DNA from: Denitrificimonas caeni DSM 24390
Lineage (GTDB): Bacteria; Pseudomonadota; Gammaproteobacteria; Pseudomonadales; Pseudomonadaceae
DNA: 64,000 bases
Reading direction: 5' to 3'
NCBI RefSeq assembly: GCF_000421765.1
Contig: NZ_ATXQ01000009.1
Location: 54,562-118,561 of the forward strand
Shown: positions 27,884 through 36,835 of the stretch, piece by piece
Position numbering within the stretch: the first letter of the stretch is position 1
How the letters are laid out: each line of letters starts with the position of its first letter
Translations under genes and position numbers: made by a program
Notes under the pieces: generated by a model
Databases searched by the model: none
Told to the model about the DNA's origin: nothing
Seen by the model: only the letters and a program-made list of their open reading frames with translations

Positions 27884-27977
27884 TCCGATTGACTCCAAAA
27901 TTAAGCTAAGCATGAGAATTATTGGTCACAATTTAATGTAGCAGCTATGCTAACGGCAATCCTAATGGAATATGGCT

Positions 27978-28898
27978 ATGACCCTCACCGAATTACGCTA
28001 CATCGTCGCTTTAGCACAAACTCAGCATTTTGGTCGCGCAGCTGAACGCTGTCATATCAGCCAGCCAACACTTTCAGTGGGGGTAAAAAACCTCGAAGAA
28101 GATTTAGGTGTACTGATTTTTGAGCGCAGCAAAAGTGCGGTACGGGTCACGCCAGTTGGTGAGGCGATTGTTGCGCAAGCACAGCGTGTGCTGGAGCAAG
28201 CACAAACCATTCGTGAGTTAGCTCAAGCCGGCAAGAATCAACTGACCGCACCTTTGCGGGTCGGTGCCATTTACACCGTGGGACCCTATTTATTCCCGCA
28301 GATGATTCCACTACTGCACCGCAGTGCCCCCGAAATGCCGCTGTACATTGAAGAAAACTTCACCCATGTTTTGCGCGACAAACTGCGCAATGGTGAGTTG
28401 GATGTGATCATTATTGCGTTGCCTTATCAGGATGCCGATGTACTGACTAAAATCGCCTACGAAGAGCCCTTTTGCGTCTTGTTGCCTGCTGAACACCCAT
28501 GGACGCAACGCGACAGCATCGATAGCAACATGCTCAACGATAAAAGCTTACTGCTCTTAGGCGAGGGCCATTGCTTCCGTGATCAAGTTTTAGAAGCGTG
28601 TCCAACCACGCAGGTGGGCAATCCAGAAAACCGTTACACCACGGTAGAAGCCAGCTCCTTAGAAACCATTCGTCACATGGTTGCATCGGGTCTTGGAGTT
28701 TCGGTCTTGCCATTATCGGCGGTGGACAATCACCGTTATGCTGAAGGCGTGATTGCGGTACGTCCCTTTACTGCGCCAGCTCCAACGCGCACTGTCGCCA
28801 TTGCTTGGCGCGCCACCTTTCCGCGCCCTAAAGCCATTGATGTACTGATGGATGCCATTCGTCAGTGCGATGCTGCACAAGTCCAAGACGAGCAGTAA
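27978..28898 (+). CDS. oxyR: LysR-type peroxide sensor OxyR
   Basis: A 306-residue LysR regulator. N-terminal helix-turn-helix is LRYIVALAQTQHFGRAAERC and following. From ATG 27978 the redox cysteines fall at residues 199 and 208 (GEGHCFRDQVLEAC), the same numbers as in E. coli OxyR; GGAA also lies 7 nt before this ATG, so it is preferred over the ATG 6 bp upstream. It activates peroxide defence genes. recG starts 2 bp after its stop, as in Pseudomonas. Confidence 0.94.
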   Translation: MTLTELRYIVALAQTQHFGRAAERCHISQPTLSVGVKNLEEDLGVLIFERSKSAVRVTPVGEAIVAQAQRVLEQAQTIRELAQAGKNQLTAPLRVGAIYTVGPYLFPQMIPLLHRSAPEMPLYIEENFTHVLRDKLRNGELDVIIIALPYQDADVLTKIAYEEPFCVLLPAEHPWTQRDSIDSNMLNDKSLLLLGEGHCFRDQVLEACPTTQVGNPENRYTTVEASSLETIRHMVASGLGVSVLPLSAVDNHRYAEGVIAVRPFTAPAPTRTVAIAWRATFPRPKAIDVLMDAIRQCDAAQVQDEQ

Positions 28899-28900
28899 AC

Positions 28901-30979
28901 ATGACAGATTTACTGGTGCACACCCCGATCACCGTACTTAAAGGTGTCGGCCCAGCGGTTGCGGAAAAACTGGCCAAAGTCGGTTTAGAAAACTTACAAG
29001 ATGTGCTGTTTCACTTGCCATCACGCTATCAAGATCGCACCCGTATCACGCCAATTGGTGCACTGCGTCCCGGCCAAGATGCGGTAGTGGCAGGCGTAGT
29101 CATGGCGGCTAATGTGGTGATGGGCAAACGTCGTAGTTTGTTGGTGCGGATTCAAGATGGTAGCGGTGGTCTAACTTTACGTTTTTTCCATTTCAGTATG
29201 GCGCAAAAAAACGCCCTAGAAAAAGGTGTGCAGGTGCGTTGTTATGGCGAAGTGCGGCCTGGCGCAACCGGTCTGGAGATTTATCACCCAGAGTACCGCG
29301 TACACAATCCTAATGAGGAGCAGCCACTACAAGCCACTCTTACAGCCATTTACCCAACCACCGAAGGCCTGACCCAACAACGTTTACGTGATCTGTGCGT
29401 GCAAGCTCTAGGCTACTTAAACGCGCGCAGCTTACCGGATTGGTTGCCGCCTGAAATGATTGCCGAATATCAGCTCGGCGCACTGGATCAGGCGATTCGT
29501 TATTTGCATCAACCGCCACCGGATGCCGACCTCGAAGAGCTGGCTGAAGGCGTACATTGGGCACAACAACGTTTGGCCTTTGAAGAAATGCTTACCCACC
29601 AACTGTCCATTCAGCGTGTACGGGAAAGTCTGCGTCAGCAGCGCGCTCCCCAATTGCCCCCCGCCACTAAACTGCCACAACTGTTTTTACAGAATCTGGG
29701 CTTTACCCCAACCGGCGCGCAGCAACGGGTTGGCGCTGAAATCGCTTGGGATCTGAGCCAAAACGCACCCATGTTGCGGTTGGTACAAGGTGATGTCGGT
29801 GCTGGTAAAACCGTAGTCGCCGCACTCGCCGCTTTGCAAGCACTGGAAGCTGGTTATCAAGTCGCTTTGATGGCACCGACAGAAATTCTTGCCGAACAGC
29901 ATTTTATCAACTTCAGCAAATGGCTCGCGCCGCTAAATATTGAAGTGGCTTGGTTGGCCGGCAAACTCAAAGGCAAAGCGCGCACCAGTGCTTTAGCGCA
30001 GATTGCCAGCGGCGTACCGATGGTGGTCGGCACTCACGCTTTATTTCAAGATGAAGTGCAGTTCCACAACTTGGCTTTGGCGATTATTGATGAGCAGCAC
30101 CGCTTTGGTGTGCAGCAGCGTCTAGCTTTACGCAAGAAAGGTGTTGATGGTGTTTACAGTCCGCATCAATTGATTATGACTGCCACGCCGATTCCGCGCA
30201 CTTTAGCCATGAGTGCGTACGCTGATCTCGACACTTCAGTGCTGGATGAACTGCCACCTGGACGCACGCCAGTCAATACCTTGGTGCTCAGTGATACGCG
30301 CCGCCCGGAAGTGATTGAACGGGTCCGGGCAGCTTGCTTAGAAGGTCGCCAAGCGTATTGGGTTTGCACCCTAATTGAAGAGTCTGAAGAGCTAACCTGC
30401 CAAGCTGCAGAAAGCACCTTTGAAGATCTAACCTTAGCCCTTGTCGGACAAAAAGTCGGTCTGATTCATGGCCGGATGAAACCCGCCGAGAAAGCTGCAG
30501 TGATGGATAGCTTTAAGCGTGGCGAATTGCAGCTGTTGGTTGCCACCACGGTAATTGAAGTGGGCGTTGATGTGCCCAATGCCAGTTTAATGATTATCGA
30601 GAACCCAGAACGCTTAGGTCTCGCGCAATTGCACCAACTGCGTGGCCGCGTGGGTCGCGGTAGCACCGCCAGTCACTGCGTACTGCTTTATCATGCACCG
30701 CTGTCGCAAATTGGCCGCGAACGTTTGGCGATTATGCGTGAAACCAATGACGGCTTTATTATTGCTGAAAAAGATTTAGAGCTGCGCGGTCCCGGCGAAA
30801 TGCTTGGCACCCGGCAAACTGGTTTACTGCAATTTAAAGTGGCAGATTTGATGCGTGACGCACCACTGTTGCCGGCGGTACGCGATGCTGCTTGCCAGTT
30901 ACTCGAGCAATGGCCAAACCATGTCAGTCCACTGTTAGAGCGTTGGCTGAAACAGGGTCAGCAATATGGTCAAGTTTAA
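28901..30979 (+). CDS. recG: ATP-dependent DNA helicase RecG
   Basis: A 692-residue superfamily 2 helicase that reverses stalled forks and branch-migrates Holliday junctions. The wedge (OB) domain is N-terminal (about 1-250). Helicase motifs seen: I GDVGAGKT, Ia APTEIL, II IIDEQHRFG, III TATPIPRT, and VI QLRGRVGRG. Start at 28901 is 2 bp after the oxyR stop and gives the usual N-terminus (LLVHTPITVLKGVGP). Confidence 0.96.
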   Translation: MTDLLVHTPITVLKGVGPAVAEKLAKVGLENLQDVLFHLPSRYQDRTRITPIGALRPGQDAVVAGVVMAANVVMGKRRSLLVRIQDGSGGLTLRFFHFSMAQKNALEKGVQVRCYGEVRPGATGLEIYHPEYRVHNPNEEQPLQATLTAIYPTTEGLTQQRLRDLCVQALGYLNARSLPDWLPPEMIAEYQLGALDQAIRYLHQPPPDADLEELAEGVHWAQQRLAFEEMLTHQLSIQRVRESLRQQRAPQLPPATKLPQLFLQNLGFTPTGAQQRVGAEIAWDLSQNAPMLRLVQGDVGAGKTVVAALAALQALEAGYQVALMAPTEILAEQHFINFSKWLAPLNIEVAWLAGKLKGKARTSALAQIASGVPMVVGTHALFQDEVQFHNLALAIIDEQHRFGVQQRLALRKKGVDGVYSPHQLIMTATPIPRTLAMSAYADLDTSVLDELPPGRTPVNTLVLSDTRRPEVIERVRAACLEGRQAYWVCTLIEESEELTCQAAESTFEDLTLALVGQKVGLIHGRMKPAEKAAVMDSFKRGELQLLVATTVIEVGVDVPNASLMIIENPERLGLAQLHQLRGRVGRGSTASHCVLLYHAPLSQIGRERLAIMRETNDGFIIAEKDLELRGPGEMLGTRQTGLLQFKVADLMRDAPLLPAVRDAACQLLEQWPNHVSPLLERWLKQGQQYGQV

Positions 30980-31037
30980 ACAGCTTTTAAAAGAGCGCTA
31001 TACTCATCCACACATTAGAGCCATTTAGATAACTGCC

Positions 31038-32435
31038 ATGCTTTCTGCTCATTCTATAACCGCTCGCGAGCCAATCCCGAGCGCAGTTACTCACACACTA
31101 GAGTCTGCGGGGATTACTTTTAGTCTCCACGCAAGCCATTCCGTTGATGCACAGTTGCGTGCACATGCCATTGTGTTGCAACATCTCAATCAACAATATT
31201 TAGTTGTCATTCCGCGTCATCATATCCTCGACTTAGCCAAACTAAATGCACGAACCGGTGGTCACTGGCAGGCGCTAATCAACAGCACTCAGTCGCCTTG
31301 GTTAAGTCATTACAGTTTAGAGGCATTACCCGCAATACCAACGCTATTTAATATTCCATGCTTGTATGCAAGTGAACTGTTATCAAACAGCATGACTTAT
31401 ATTGAATCAGGTGTTGTCGATCTACTTATTGGTTTGTCACCTTGCGCACTACGAACACTCTTCGCAACAGCAGAAGCAATTGAGTGCAGTCAGGTAGTAG
31501 CTTTACAGCATCCTAACCACAGTCCAGCAGCGGCAGACGCACAGGGTATTGAACAGGCAGTCATCGCACTTACTAAACGTCGGATTCATAAACGCCTCGA
31601 AGAAACTCTAGAGATACCGCTCTTGAGTAGCACTGCAAAAAAAGTATTACGTTTACGCACTGATCCACTCGCTGACATTGATGAATTAGCGGCTATCGTG
31701 GAAACCGATCCACCATTGGCCGCCCAGGTGATCAGTTGGGCCGCATCTCCGTATTATGCTGCGCCAGGTAAAATACGCTCAGTTGAAGATGCCATTACCC
31801 GAGTTTTAGGTTTTGATTTAGTGATCAACTTAGCTCTAGGCTTATCACTGGGGAAAAACTTAGCTTTACCAACAGATAAACCTCAATATTGCACGCCCTA
31901 TTGGCAACAAGCGATTTATACAGCAGCGCTCATTGAAGGTTTAGTGCGCCTGATGCCTGCAGGAAAAAAACCCGAAAGCGGTTTAGCGTATCTTGCTGGC
32001 TTACTGCATAACTTTGGCTTTGCGTTATTGGCGCACGTCTTTCCACCGCATTTTTCATTGGTATGCCGCTCGATTGAGGCCAACTCACATTTAAGCCATA
32101 GCGTTGTCGAGTATCACTTGCTAGGTATTACTCGCGAACAGATGGGCGCATGGCTGATGCAGTGCTGGAATATCCCTGATGAATTGGTCTATGCATTACG
32201 CTATCAAGACGACCCTATGTATCAGGGGCAACACGCTACCTATGCAAATCTCACCTGTTTGGCACAACTGTTATTAGCGCAAAACAACATTGGTAGAATC
32301 GCAAACAATACTATTCCTGATGCATTGTATGAGCGCCTAGGGCTCAGCCCAGATAAAGCGCAACTGGCTTTACAGCGTGTACTCGAAGCTGAACAAGCTT
32401 TACGCAATTTAGTCGCGCAATTTAATCAATCCTGA
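31038..32435 (+). CDS. HDOD signalling protein with N-terminal YbaK-like domain
   Basis: A 465-residue protein. Residues about 15-165 resemble the YbaK/ProX aminoacyl-tRNA deacylase fold; residues about 190-390 are an HDOD domain (LRLRTDPLADIDELAAIVETDPPLAAQVISWA, later GLLHNFGFALLAHVFP). HDOD is a relative of HD phosphohydrolases that has lost metal ligands and works in signalling. Deacylase activity of the N-terminal part is not established. Its end overlaps that of the convergent hydrolase gene by 10 bp. Confidence 0.8.
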   Translation: MLSAHSITAREPIPSAVTHTLESAGITFSLHASHSVDAQLRAHAIVLQHLNQQYLVVIPRHHILDLAKLNARTGGHWQALINSTQSPWLSHYSLEALPAIPTLFNIPCLYASELLSNSMTYIESGVVDLLIGLSPCALRTLFATAEAIECSQVVALQHPNHSPAAADAQGIEQAVIALTKRRIHKRLEETLEIPLLSSTAKKVLRLRTDPLADIDELAAIVETDPPLAAQVISWAASPYYAAPGKIRSVEDAITRVLGFDLVINLALGLSLGKNLALPTDKPQYCTPYWQQAIYTAALIEGLVRLMPAGKKPESGLAYLAGLLHNFGFALLAHVFPPHFSLVCRSIEANSHLSHSVVEYHLLGITREQMGAWLMQCWNIPDELVYALRYQDDPMYQGQHATYANLTCLAQLLLAQNNIGRIANNTIPDALYERLGLSPDKAQLALQRVLEAEQALRNLVAQFNQS

Positions 32436-33307
32436 GTAAGTAAGAACGCTCGTACGCTGGCTGCAGCAGATTCTGGGTGTTGTTGCATAAAACAATGGCC
32501 GCCATCCACCTGTTCAGTCAGCAGGTTGCTATTGCTCTTGCGCCACAGCGCGGCGGACTTAATCACAAAAGGAAAAGTGTCCGCGCCATACATCATCAAT
32601 ACTGGCGCTTGCACCTGCCGCAAAGAGCGCCACAAAGCATTGGGCGCGGAACTGAAAATAGTCGCTTCCAACTGCGGCGAGCATTTTAACTGTACGCCAT
32701 CTTGATCACCGATGCGCAGAGCATGATCAACAAAAGCTGTCAGCGCTTCTGCTGTCCAACCTTTAAAAGCACCACGACCGGTTAAGCTGGCATAAGCAGA
32801 CTGTCGATCAGGCCAATGCATGCGACGCACTGCGGTTTTCTTTGCAAGAGCATTAAATCCATTAAAGCGCAGGCGCTCAGTGGTTTTGATAAAGATTTGT
32901 AAACCTGGGGTAAAAATCACCGGATCCAGCAGCACCGCACACTTAAACAACTGCGGATGCTGCGCCATAATCAGGCTGGTTAACACGCCGCCAAAGCTAT
33001 GTCCCACTGCATACACAGAGGCATTGCCAAATTGGCTGCGCTGCGCTTGAAAAGCCTCCACAGCCAACTCAGCATTACGATTCCAACCCAGAAAACGCGC
33101 ACCGGCATCACTGTCGCCATGCCCTTGAATATCACACAGCCATAAATCAAAATCTGCACTTAAGCGCTCTAGCATCGGCTCATACACACGCCCACATAGG
33201 CCATTACCATGCAAAAAATGCAAGACTGGCTTACCTGAAGGAATACTGTGCCAGCCGCGTAACGTGATCTGTGCTGAGGTGGTATATGCCCATGGTTGTA
33301 AGTTCAT
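32426..33307 (-). CDS. Alpha/beta hydrolase
   Basis: A 293-residue alpha/beta hydrolase without a signal peptide. The nucleophile elbow is GHSFGG, the oxyanion segment LHGNGLCG lies near residue 33, and the catalytic His is in DGGHCFM near residue 270; Asp in MYGADTFP is the likely acid. Substrate cannot be inferred. Lies 33 bp after a G3E GTPase gene on the same strand and may share its mRNA. Confidence 0.85.
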   Translation of the reverse strand: MNLQPWAYTTSAQITLRGWHSIPSGKPVLHFLHGNGLCGRVYEPMLERLSADFDLWLCDIQGHGDSDAGARFLGWNRNAELAVEAFQAQRSQFGNASVYAVGHSFGGVLTSLIMAQHPQLFKCAVLLDPVIFTPGLQIFIKTTERLRFNGFNALAKKTAVRRMHWPDRQSAYASLTGRGAFKGWTAEALTAFVDHALRIGDQDGVQLKCSPQLEATIFSSAPNALWRSLRQVQAPVLMMYGADTFPFVIKSAALWRKSNSNLLTEQVDGGHCFMQQHPESAAASVRAFLLTQD

Positions 33308-33340
33308 GCGGGAGTTGTTCCTAATTATTTTCAGGGTAAA

Positions 33341-34312
33341 TTACAGGATCACACGGCAAGCGGCTAGCTCGGCGCTTAGACGCTGTTGATCTTGCGCTGC
33401 AGTAAAAATCAACTCCAAGCGCGAGTCTTTACGCCATTCACTGTTTTGCCAATGGATACTTTGTCCATCCAAGGCATTCCCCGATAGCCATCCGGCATTC
33501 GTGTGTAACACGCACTTAGCTCGCCGCCAAGGCATCTGCAGCAACCACATTTGTACGCGCATTAACTCAAATTGTTGTGAGGGATGCCAGCGCCAGCCAA
33601 TGCTCCAGCCATCTGCTTGCGCATTAACTGAACAGATCGGTTGCTGCGGATCACTCCAAAGCACACCCGTAGCGGCACGACTTGGCGCAAAACCATCCAC
33701 TGCAGGCTGTCCTGCTTGCTGCTGATGGCCTGGTAACATCTGATAAGCAAGCTGACCTTGACGCGTACAGAGCACTGGCAGTGGCGCAGCGGCTTGCTGC
33801 CAAAGTTGCTCTTGCTCAGCAGTCATGCCATCGCACTTATTCACCAGCAATAAGCCGGTTTGCGCCAACAAGTTAGGCTCAATGCTAGCCAATGCGCTAT
33901 CGCTGGCAACTTTCTGGCCATCCAGCACTAGCACTAACGGCTGTACCGCCAACACATCCAACCATGGCACATCGCGTAACTGCTCAACTAACTGCAACGG
34001 ATGCCCCAAGCCCGATGGCTCAATAAACAAACGATCAGGCTTGGCCTTACGCAGCAGTTGCACCAAAGCCACTTGAAACGGCACGCCATTGACGCAGCAG
34101 ACACAGCCGCCGGCCACTTCAGTAAAACTGACACCCTCTTGCTCACCATCGAGTAACGCGCTATCCAGACCAATCTCACCAAACTCATTGATTAATACAG
34201 CCCAGCGTTCATGCTCTGGACGCTGCGCCAGCAAACTGCGCAAAACACTGGTTTTACCTGCGCCCAAAGTACCTGAAATCACATGGGTAGGAATATGCTG
34301 CAACATAGCCAA
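33341..34312 (-). CDS. G3E-family GTPase (CobW/YjiA type metallochaperone)
   Basis: A 323-residue COG0523 protein. Walker A GTLGAGKTSV (residues 15-24), the metal-binding CxCC at residues 70-73 (GGCVCCVNG), NEFGEIGLD and the guanine motif NKCD. Members deliver metals, commonly zinc or cobalt, to target proteins. No metal-dependent target gene is adjacent, and I see no Zur box. The C-terminal CobW domain is short and variable. Confidence 0.87.
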   Translation of the reverse strand: MAMLQHIPTHVISGTLGAGKTSVLRSLLAQRPEHERWAVLINEFGEIGLDSALLDGEQEGVSFTEVAGGCVCCVNGVPFQVALVQLLRKAKPDRLFIEPSGLGHPLQLVEQLRDVPWLDVLAVQPLVLVLDGQKVASDSALASIEPNLLAQTGLLLVNKCDGMTAEQEQLWQQAAAPLPVLCTRQGQLAYQMLPGHQQQAGQPAVDGFAPSRAATGVLWSDPQQPICSVNAQADGWSIGWRWHPSQQFELMRVQMWLLQMPWRRAKCVLHTNAGWLSGNALDGQSIHWQNSEWRKDSRLELIFTAAQDQQRLSAELAACRVIL

Positions 34313-34440
34313 GACTCACTCGGGAAATGCTAAAAGAATGCGTCACCTTAACAAAAATGTATTAAGCATGCGTAACACTTCACGCCACCTGACCTCTTGG
34401 TTAAGATGGCAGAGTGTCTTCACATCTTTTGGAGTTTTCG

Positions 34441-34794
34441 ATGCGTGCTTGCTATGCCCTTTTGCTACTACTGATCAGTCAAAATATTTTTGCTCAAGCC
34501 TGCATTATTGAGTCAGAAGACGAACGCATTCAAATAAAAATCTGCCAGCAAAATCGCAGTATTCCTGAACAGCTATTCAAGACAGGCTTCTGTCAGCCGC
34601 AATTAAAAGGTCAGAAAACCACAGTCACTTTTGTTGAGCAATGTCCAATAGGTGCATTCGGTGTCTGTCGAAACTCCCAATCTGTTGGCGTACCTTACCA
34701 GCAAGATATTCATTATTACGGCATCGAAACGGATGCTAGGTACCTTAAGCCTGCCTGCGAAAAACAAAATAAGGGCGTATGGATGGCTTATTAA
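34441..34794 (+). CDS. Small secreted cysteine-rich protein, function unknown
   Basis: A 117-residue protein with a clear signal peptide (MRACYALLLLLISQNIFAQA). The mature part has six cysteines (residues 21, 35, 51, 68, 76, 106), enough for three disulfides, in a periplasm that also has DsbA (encoded 6 kb away). No lipobox. TTTTGGAG stands just upstream of the ATG. I recognise no domain; nothing suggests toxicity or catalysis. Confidence 0.65.
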   Translation: MRACYALLLLLISQNIFAQACIIESEDERIQIKICQQNRSIPEQLFKTGFCQPQLKGQKTTVTFVEQCPIGAFGVCRNSQSVGVPYQQDIHYYGIETDARYLKPACEKQNKGVWMAY

Positions 34795-35094
34795 CTGACA
34801 AACCACATAGCGATACCAGTCAACTGATTGCTATCGCGTCTTAAATCCTACGTGAATCTTATTTTAACAACCCACCAATACAAAAATAATGATATTAACA
34901 TTCAATAATATTCATTTGATTACCAACAAGCAGCGCCCTAGCATAGACTTATTGATTTAAGTCAACTGCCGAGTGCTGCGTCACATCATTGTGGCCTCAT
35001 CACAGCAGACATCTTCAACACTTAAGGAGGATGGCGTTGCTCGTTGCTGTTCAAGCTCTTTGCTTAATGCACGAGCACCTGCGCTAAACGTATT
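34795..35094 (+). promoter_or_regulatory. Leader region of ccoN with ANR box and candidate leader ORF
   Basis: TTGATTTAAGTCAA at 34952-34965 is a near-perfect ANR/FNR site (TTGATNNNNATCAA, one mismatch). With activator spacing, transcription would start near 35000. AAGGAGG at 35024-35030 is followed 6 nt on by TTG 35037, not by ccoN. The upstream half is AT-rich with no other recognised site. Confidence 0.75.
35037..35087 (+). CDS. Possible 16-residue leader peptide ahead of ccoN
   Basis: From TTG 35037, 6 nt after a strong AAGGAGG, a 16-codon frame ends TAA at 35085-35087, 7 nt before the ccoN ATG. The peptide would read [16 protein letters not shown]. ccoN itself lacks a good ribosome binding site, so coupled re-initiation is plausible. 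An ATG in the same frame (35031) is too close to the site. Speculative. Confidence 0.3.
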   Translation: MLVAVQALCLMHEHLR

Positions 35095-36540
35095 ATGAAC
35101 ACTGCAACTCAGCAGGCTCAAGCCTACAACTATAAAGTCGTTCGCCAATTCACCATTGCCACCTTAATTTGGGGGCTGATAGGCATGAGTATGGGCGCGT
35201 TTATCGCCGCCCAACTGGTCTGGCCAGAACTGAACTTTAATCTTCCTTGGACCAGTTTTGGTCGCATCCGTCCGATTCACACCAACTTGGTGATTTTCGC
35301 TTTTGGTGGTTGCGCACTGATCTCCACTTCTTTTTATATTGTCCAGCGCAGCTGTTATGCACGTCTGCCCTCTGACACTGCCGCTAGCCTGTTTTTTTGG
35401 GGCTGGCAAGCGATGCTCATTGCCACAGTGATCAGTTATGCGCTCGGCTACACCACCACTAAAGAATATGCAGAGATGGAATGGCCTTTCGCGATTGCCT
35501 TGACGGTCCTCTGGGTTACTTATGCCTGGCTGTTTTTTGGCACCATCTTGCAGCGTAAAACCTCACATATTTATGTCGCCAACTGGTTTTATGGGGCGTT
35601 TATTATTGTCACTGCGATGGTGCATATCATTAACCACGCAGCGATTCCGGTAACTCTGCTCAAATCCTATCCGCTGTACTCTGGCGCTACTGACGCCATG
35701 GTGCAATGGTGGTTTGGTCACAGCGTAGTCGGTTTTATTCTGTCAGTCGGCTTCCTCGGTATGATGTATTACTTCGTACCGAAACAGGTCAATCGTCCGA
35801 TTTATTCTTATCGTTTATCCATCGTGCACTTCTGGGCGATTATCTCGATCTATATCTGGGCCGGCCCGCACCATTTGCATTACACCGCACTGCCAGACTG
35901 GGCACAAAGCCTCGGTATGGCGATGTCAATTATCCTCCTAGCACCAAGCTGGGGTGGGATGATTAACGGCATGATGACCCTGTCTGGCGCTTGGCATAAA
36001 TTACGCAGCGATCCAATCTTACGCTTCTTAGTCGTGGCTCTGGCTTTTTACGGTATGTCGACTTTTGAAGGTCCGATGATGGCGATCAAAACCGTCAACT
36101 CTCTCTCGCACTACACCGACTGGACCATTGGTCACGTGCATGCCGGCGCTTTAGGCTGGGTGGCGATGATCAGTTTCGGCAGCCTCTATCACATGATTCC
36201 AAAACTCTGGGACCATGCTGAAATGTACAGCACCCGTTTGATTAACGTGCACTTCTGGTTGGCTACCGCAGGTACAGTAATTTACATCGCGGCGATGTGG
36301 GTCAACGGTCTGACTCAAGGTTTAATGTGGCGTGCGATTAACGATGACGGCACGCTGTCTTACTCCTTTGTTGAAGTGCTCGAAGCCTCCCATGCCGGCT
36401 ATATCGCACGCTTAATTGGCGGCTCATTATTTGTTCTCGGCATGCTGTTGATGGTGGTAAATACCTGGCTGACCTTGCGTCGACCTGCACAGCAGTCCGT
36501 CCAACAGCATCTCAATGAAGCACAAACTGCGGAGGTGTAA
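35095..36540 (+). CDS. ccoN: Orphan cbb3-type cytochrome c oxidase subunit I (CcoN)
   Basis: A 481-residue haem-copper oxidase subunit with about 12 transmembrane segments. Haem/copper histidines: [14 protein letters not shown] (low-spin haem), [10 protein letters not shown] and [12 protein letters not shown] (CuB and cross-linked Tyr region), and [13 protein letters not shown] near residue 345. The genes for CcoO and CcoP are absent; only a tiny protein follows. Orphan ccoN genes occur in P. aeruginosa, where they form hybrid oxidases with CcoO/P made elsewhere. ANR control is predicted from the upstream box. Confidence 0.92.
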   Translation: MNTATQQAQAYNYKVVRQFTIATLIWGLIGMSMGAFIAAQLVWPELNFNLPWTSFGRIRPIHTNLVIFAFGGCALISTSFYIVQRSCYARLPSDTAASLFFWGWQAMLIATVISYALGYTTTKEYAEMEWPFAIALTVLWVTYAWLFFGTILQRKTSHIYVANWFYGAFIIVTAMVHIINHAAIPVTLLKSYPLYSGATDAMVQWWFGHSVVGFILSVGFLGMMYYFVPKQVNRPIYSYRLSIVHFWAIISIYIWAGPHHLHYTALPDWAQSLGMAMSIILLAPSWGGMINGMMTLSGAWHKLRSDPILRFLVVALAFYGMSTFEGPMMAIKTVNSLSHYTDWTIGHVHAGALGWVAMISFGSLYHMIPKLWDHAEMYSTRLINVHFWLATAGTVIYIAAMWVNGLTQGLMWRAINDDGTLSYSFVEVLEASHAGYIARLIGGSLFVLGMLLMVVNTWLTLRRPAQQSVQQHLNEAQTAEV

Positions 36541-36543
36541 CTG

Positions 36544-36738
36544 ATGCCTATTCTCTTAAGCATTGTTCTTATCGCGGCAGGCTACTGGAGTTTCAAGCAC
36601 ATGAGTCTGTTGGACATGGAGCAAGCTGCCATGCTGCCTTTTGCCGATGATCCAGAAGCGGCAAAACGTGTTGAGCAAGAAACCGGGCGCGCCTGTCTGC
36701 CTGAGCACTTAGCCCAGCAAATTGCTTTGCAGGCCTAG
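36544..36738 (+). CDS. Small membrane protein downstream of orphan ccoN
   Basis: A 64-residue protein with a hydrophobic N-terminus (PILLSIVLIAAGYW) and a soluble tail containing RVEQETGRACLPEHLAQQ. It lies 3 bp after ccoN. By position it resembles CcoQ-like accessory proteins and the small protein following ccoN4 in P. aeruginosa, but no motif proves that. A role in assembly or stability of the hybrid oxidase is inferred. Confidence 0.65.
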   Translation: MPILLSIVLIAAGYWSFKHMSLLDMEQAAMLPFADDPEAAKRVEQETGRACLPEHLAQQIALQA

Positions 36739-36775
36739 TAATAACGGATTACTCACATACCCCTTAACCCTTCAA

Positions 36776-36803
36776 CAACGGCACCTTATGTGCCGTTGTT
36801 TTT
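36776..36803 (+). terminator. Terminator of the ccoN unit
   Basis: A perfect 9-bp stem (CAACGGCAC / GTGCCGTTG), loop CTTAT, then TTTTT. An ATG at 36788, in frame with the next gene, lies inside this structure. Confidence 0.9.
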
Positions 36804-36835
36804 GTATATCAGCTCTATTATTTGGAACCTTGCAC

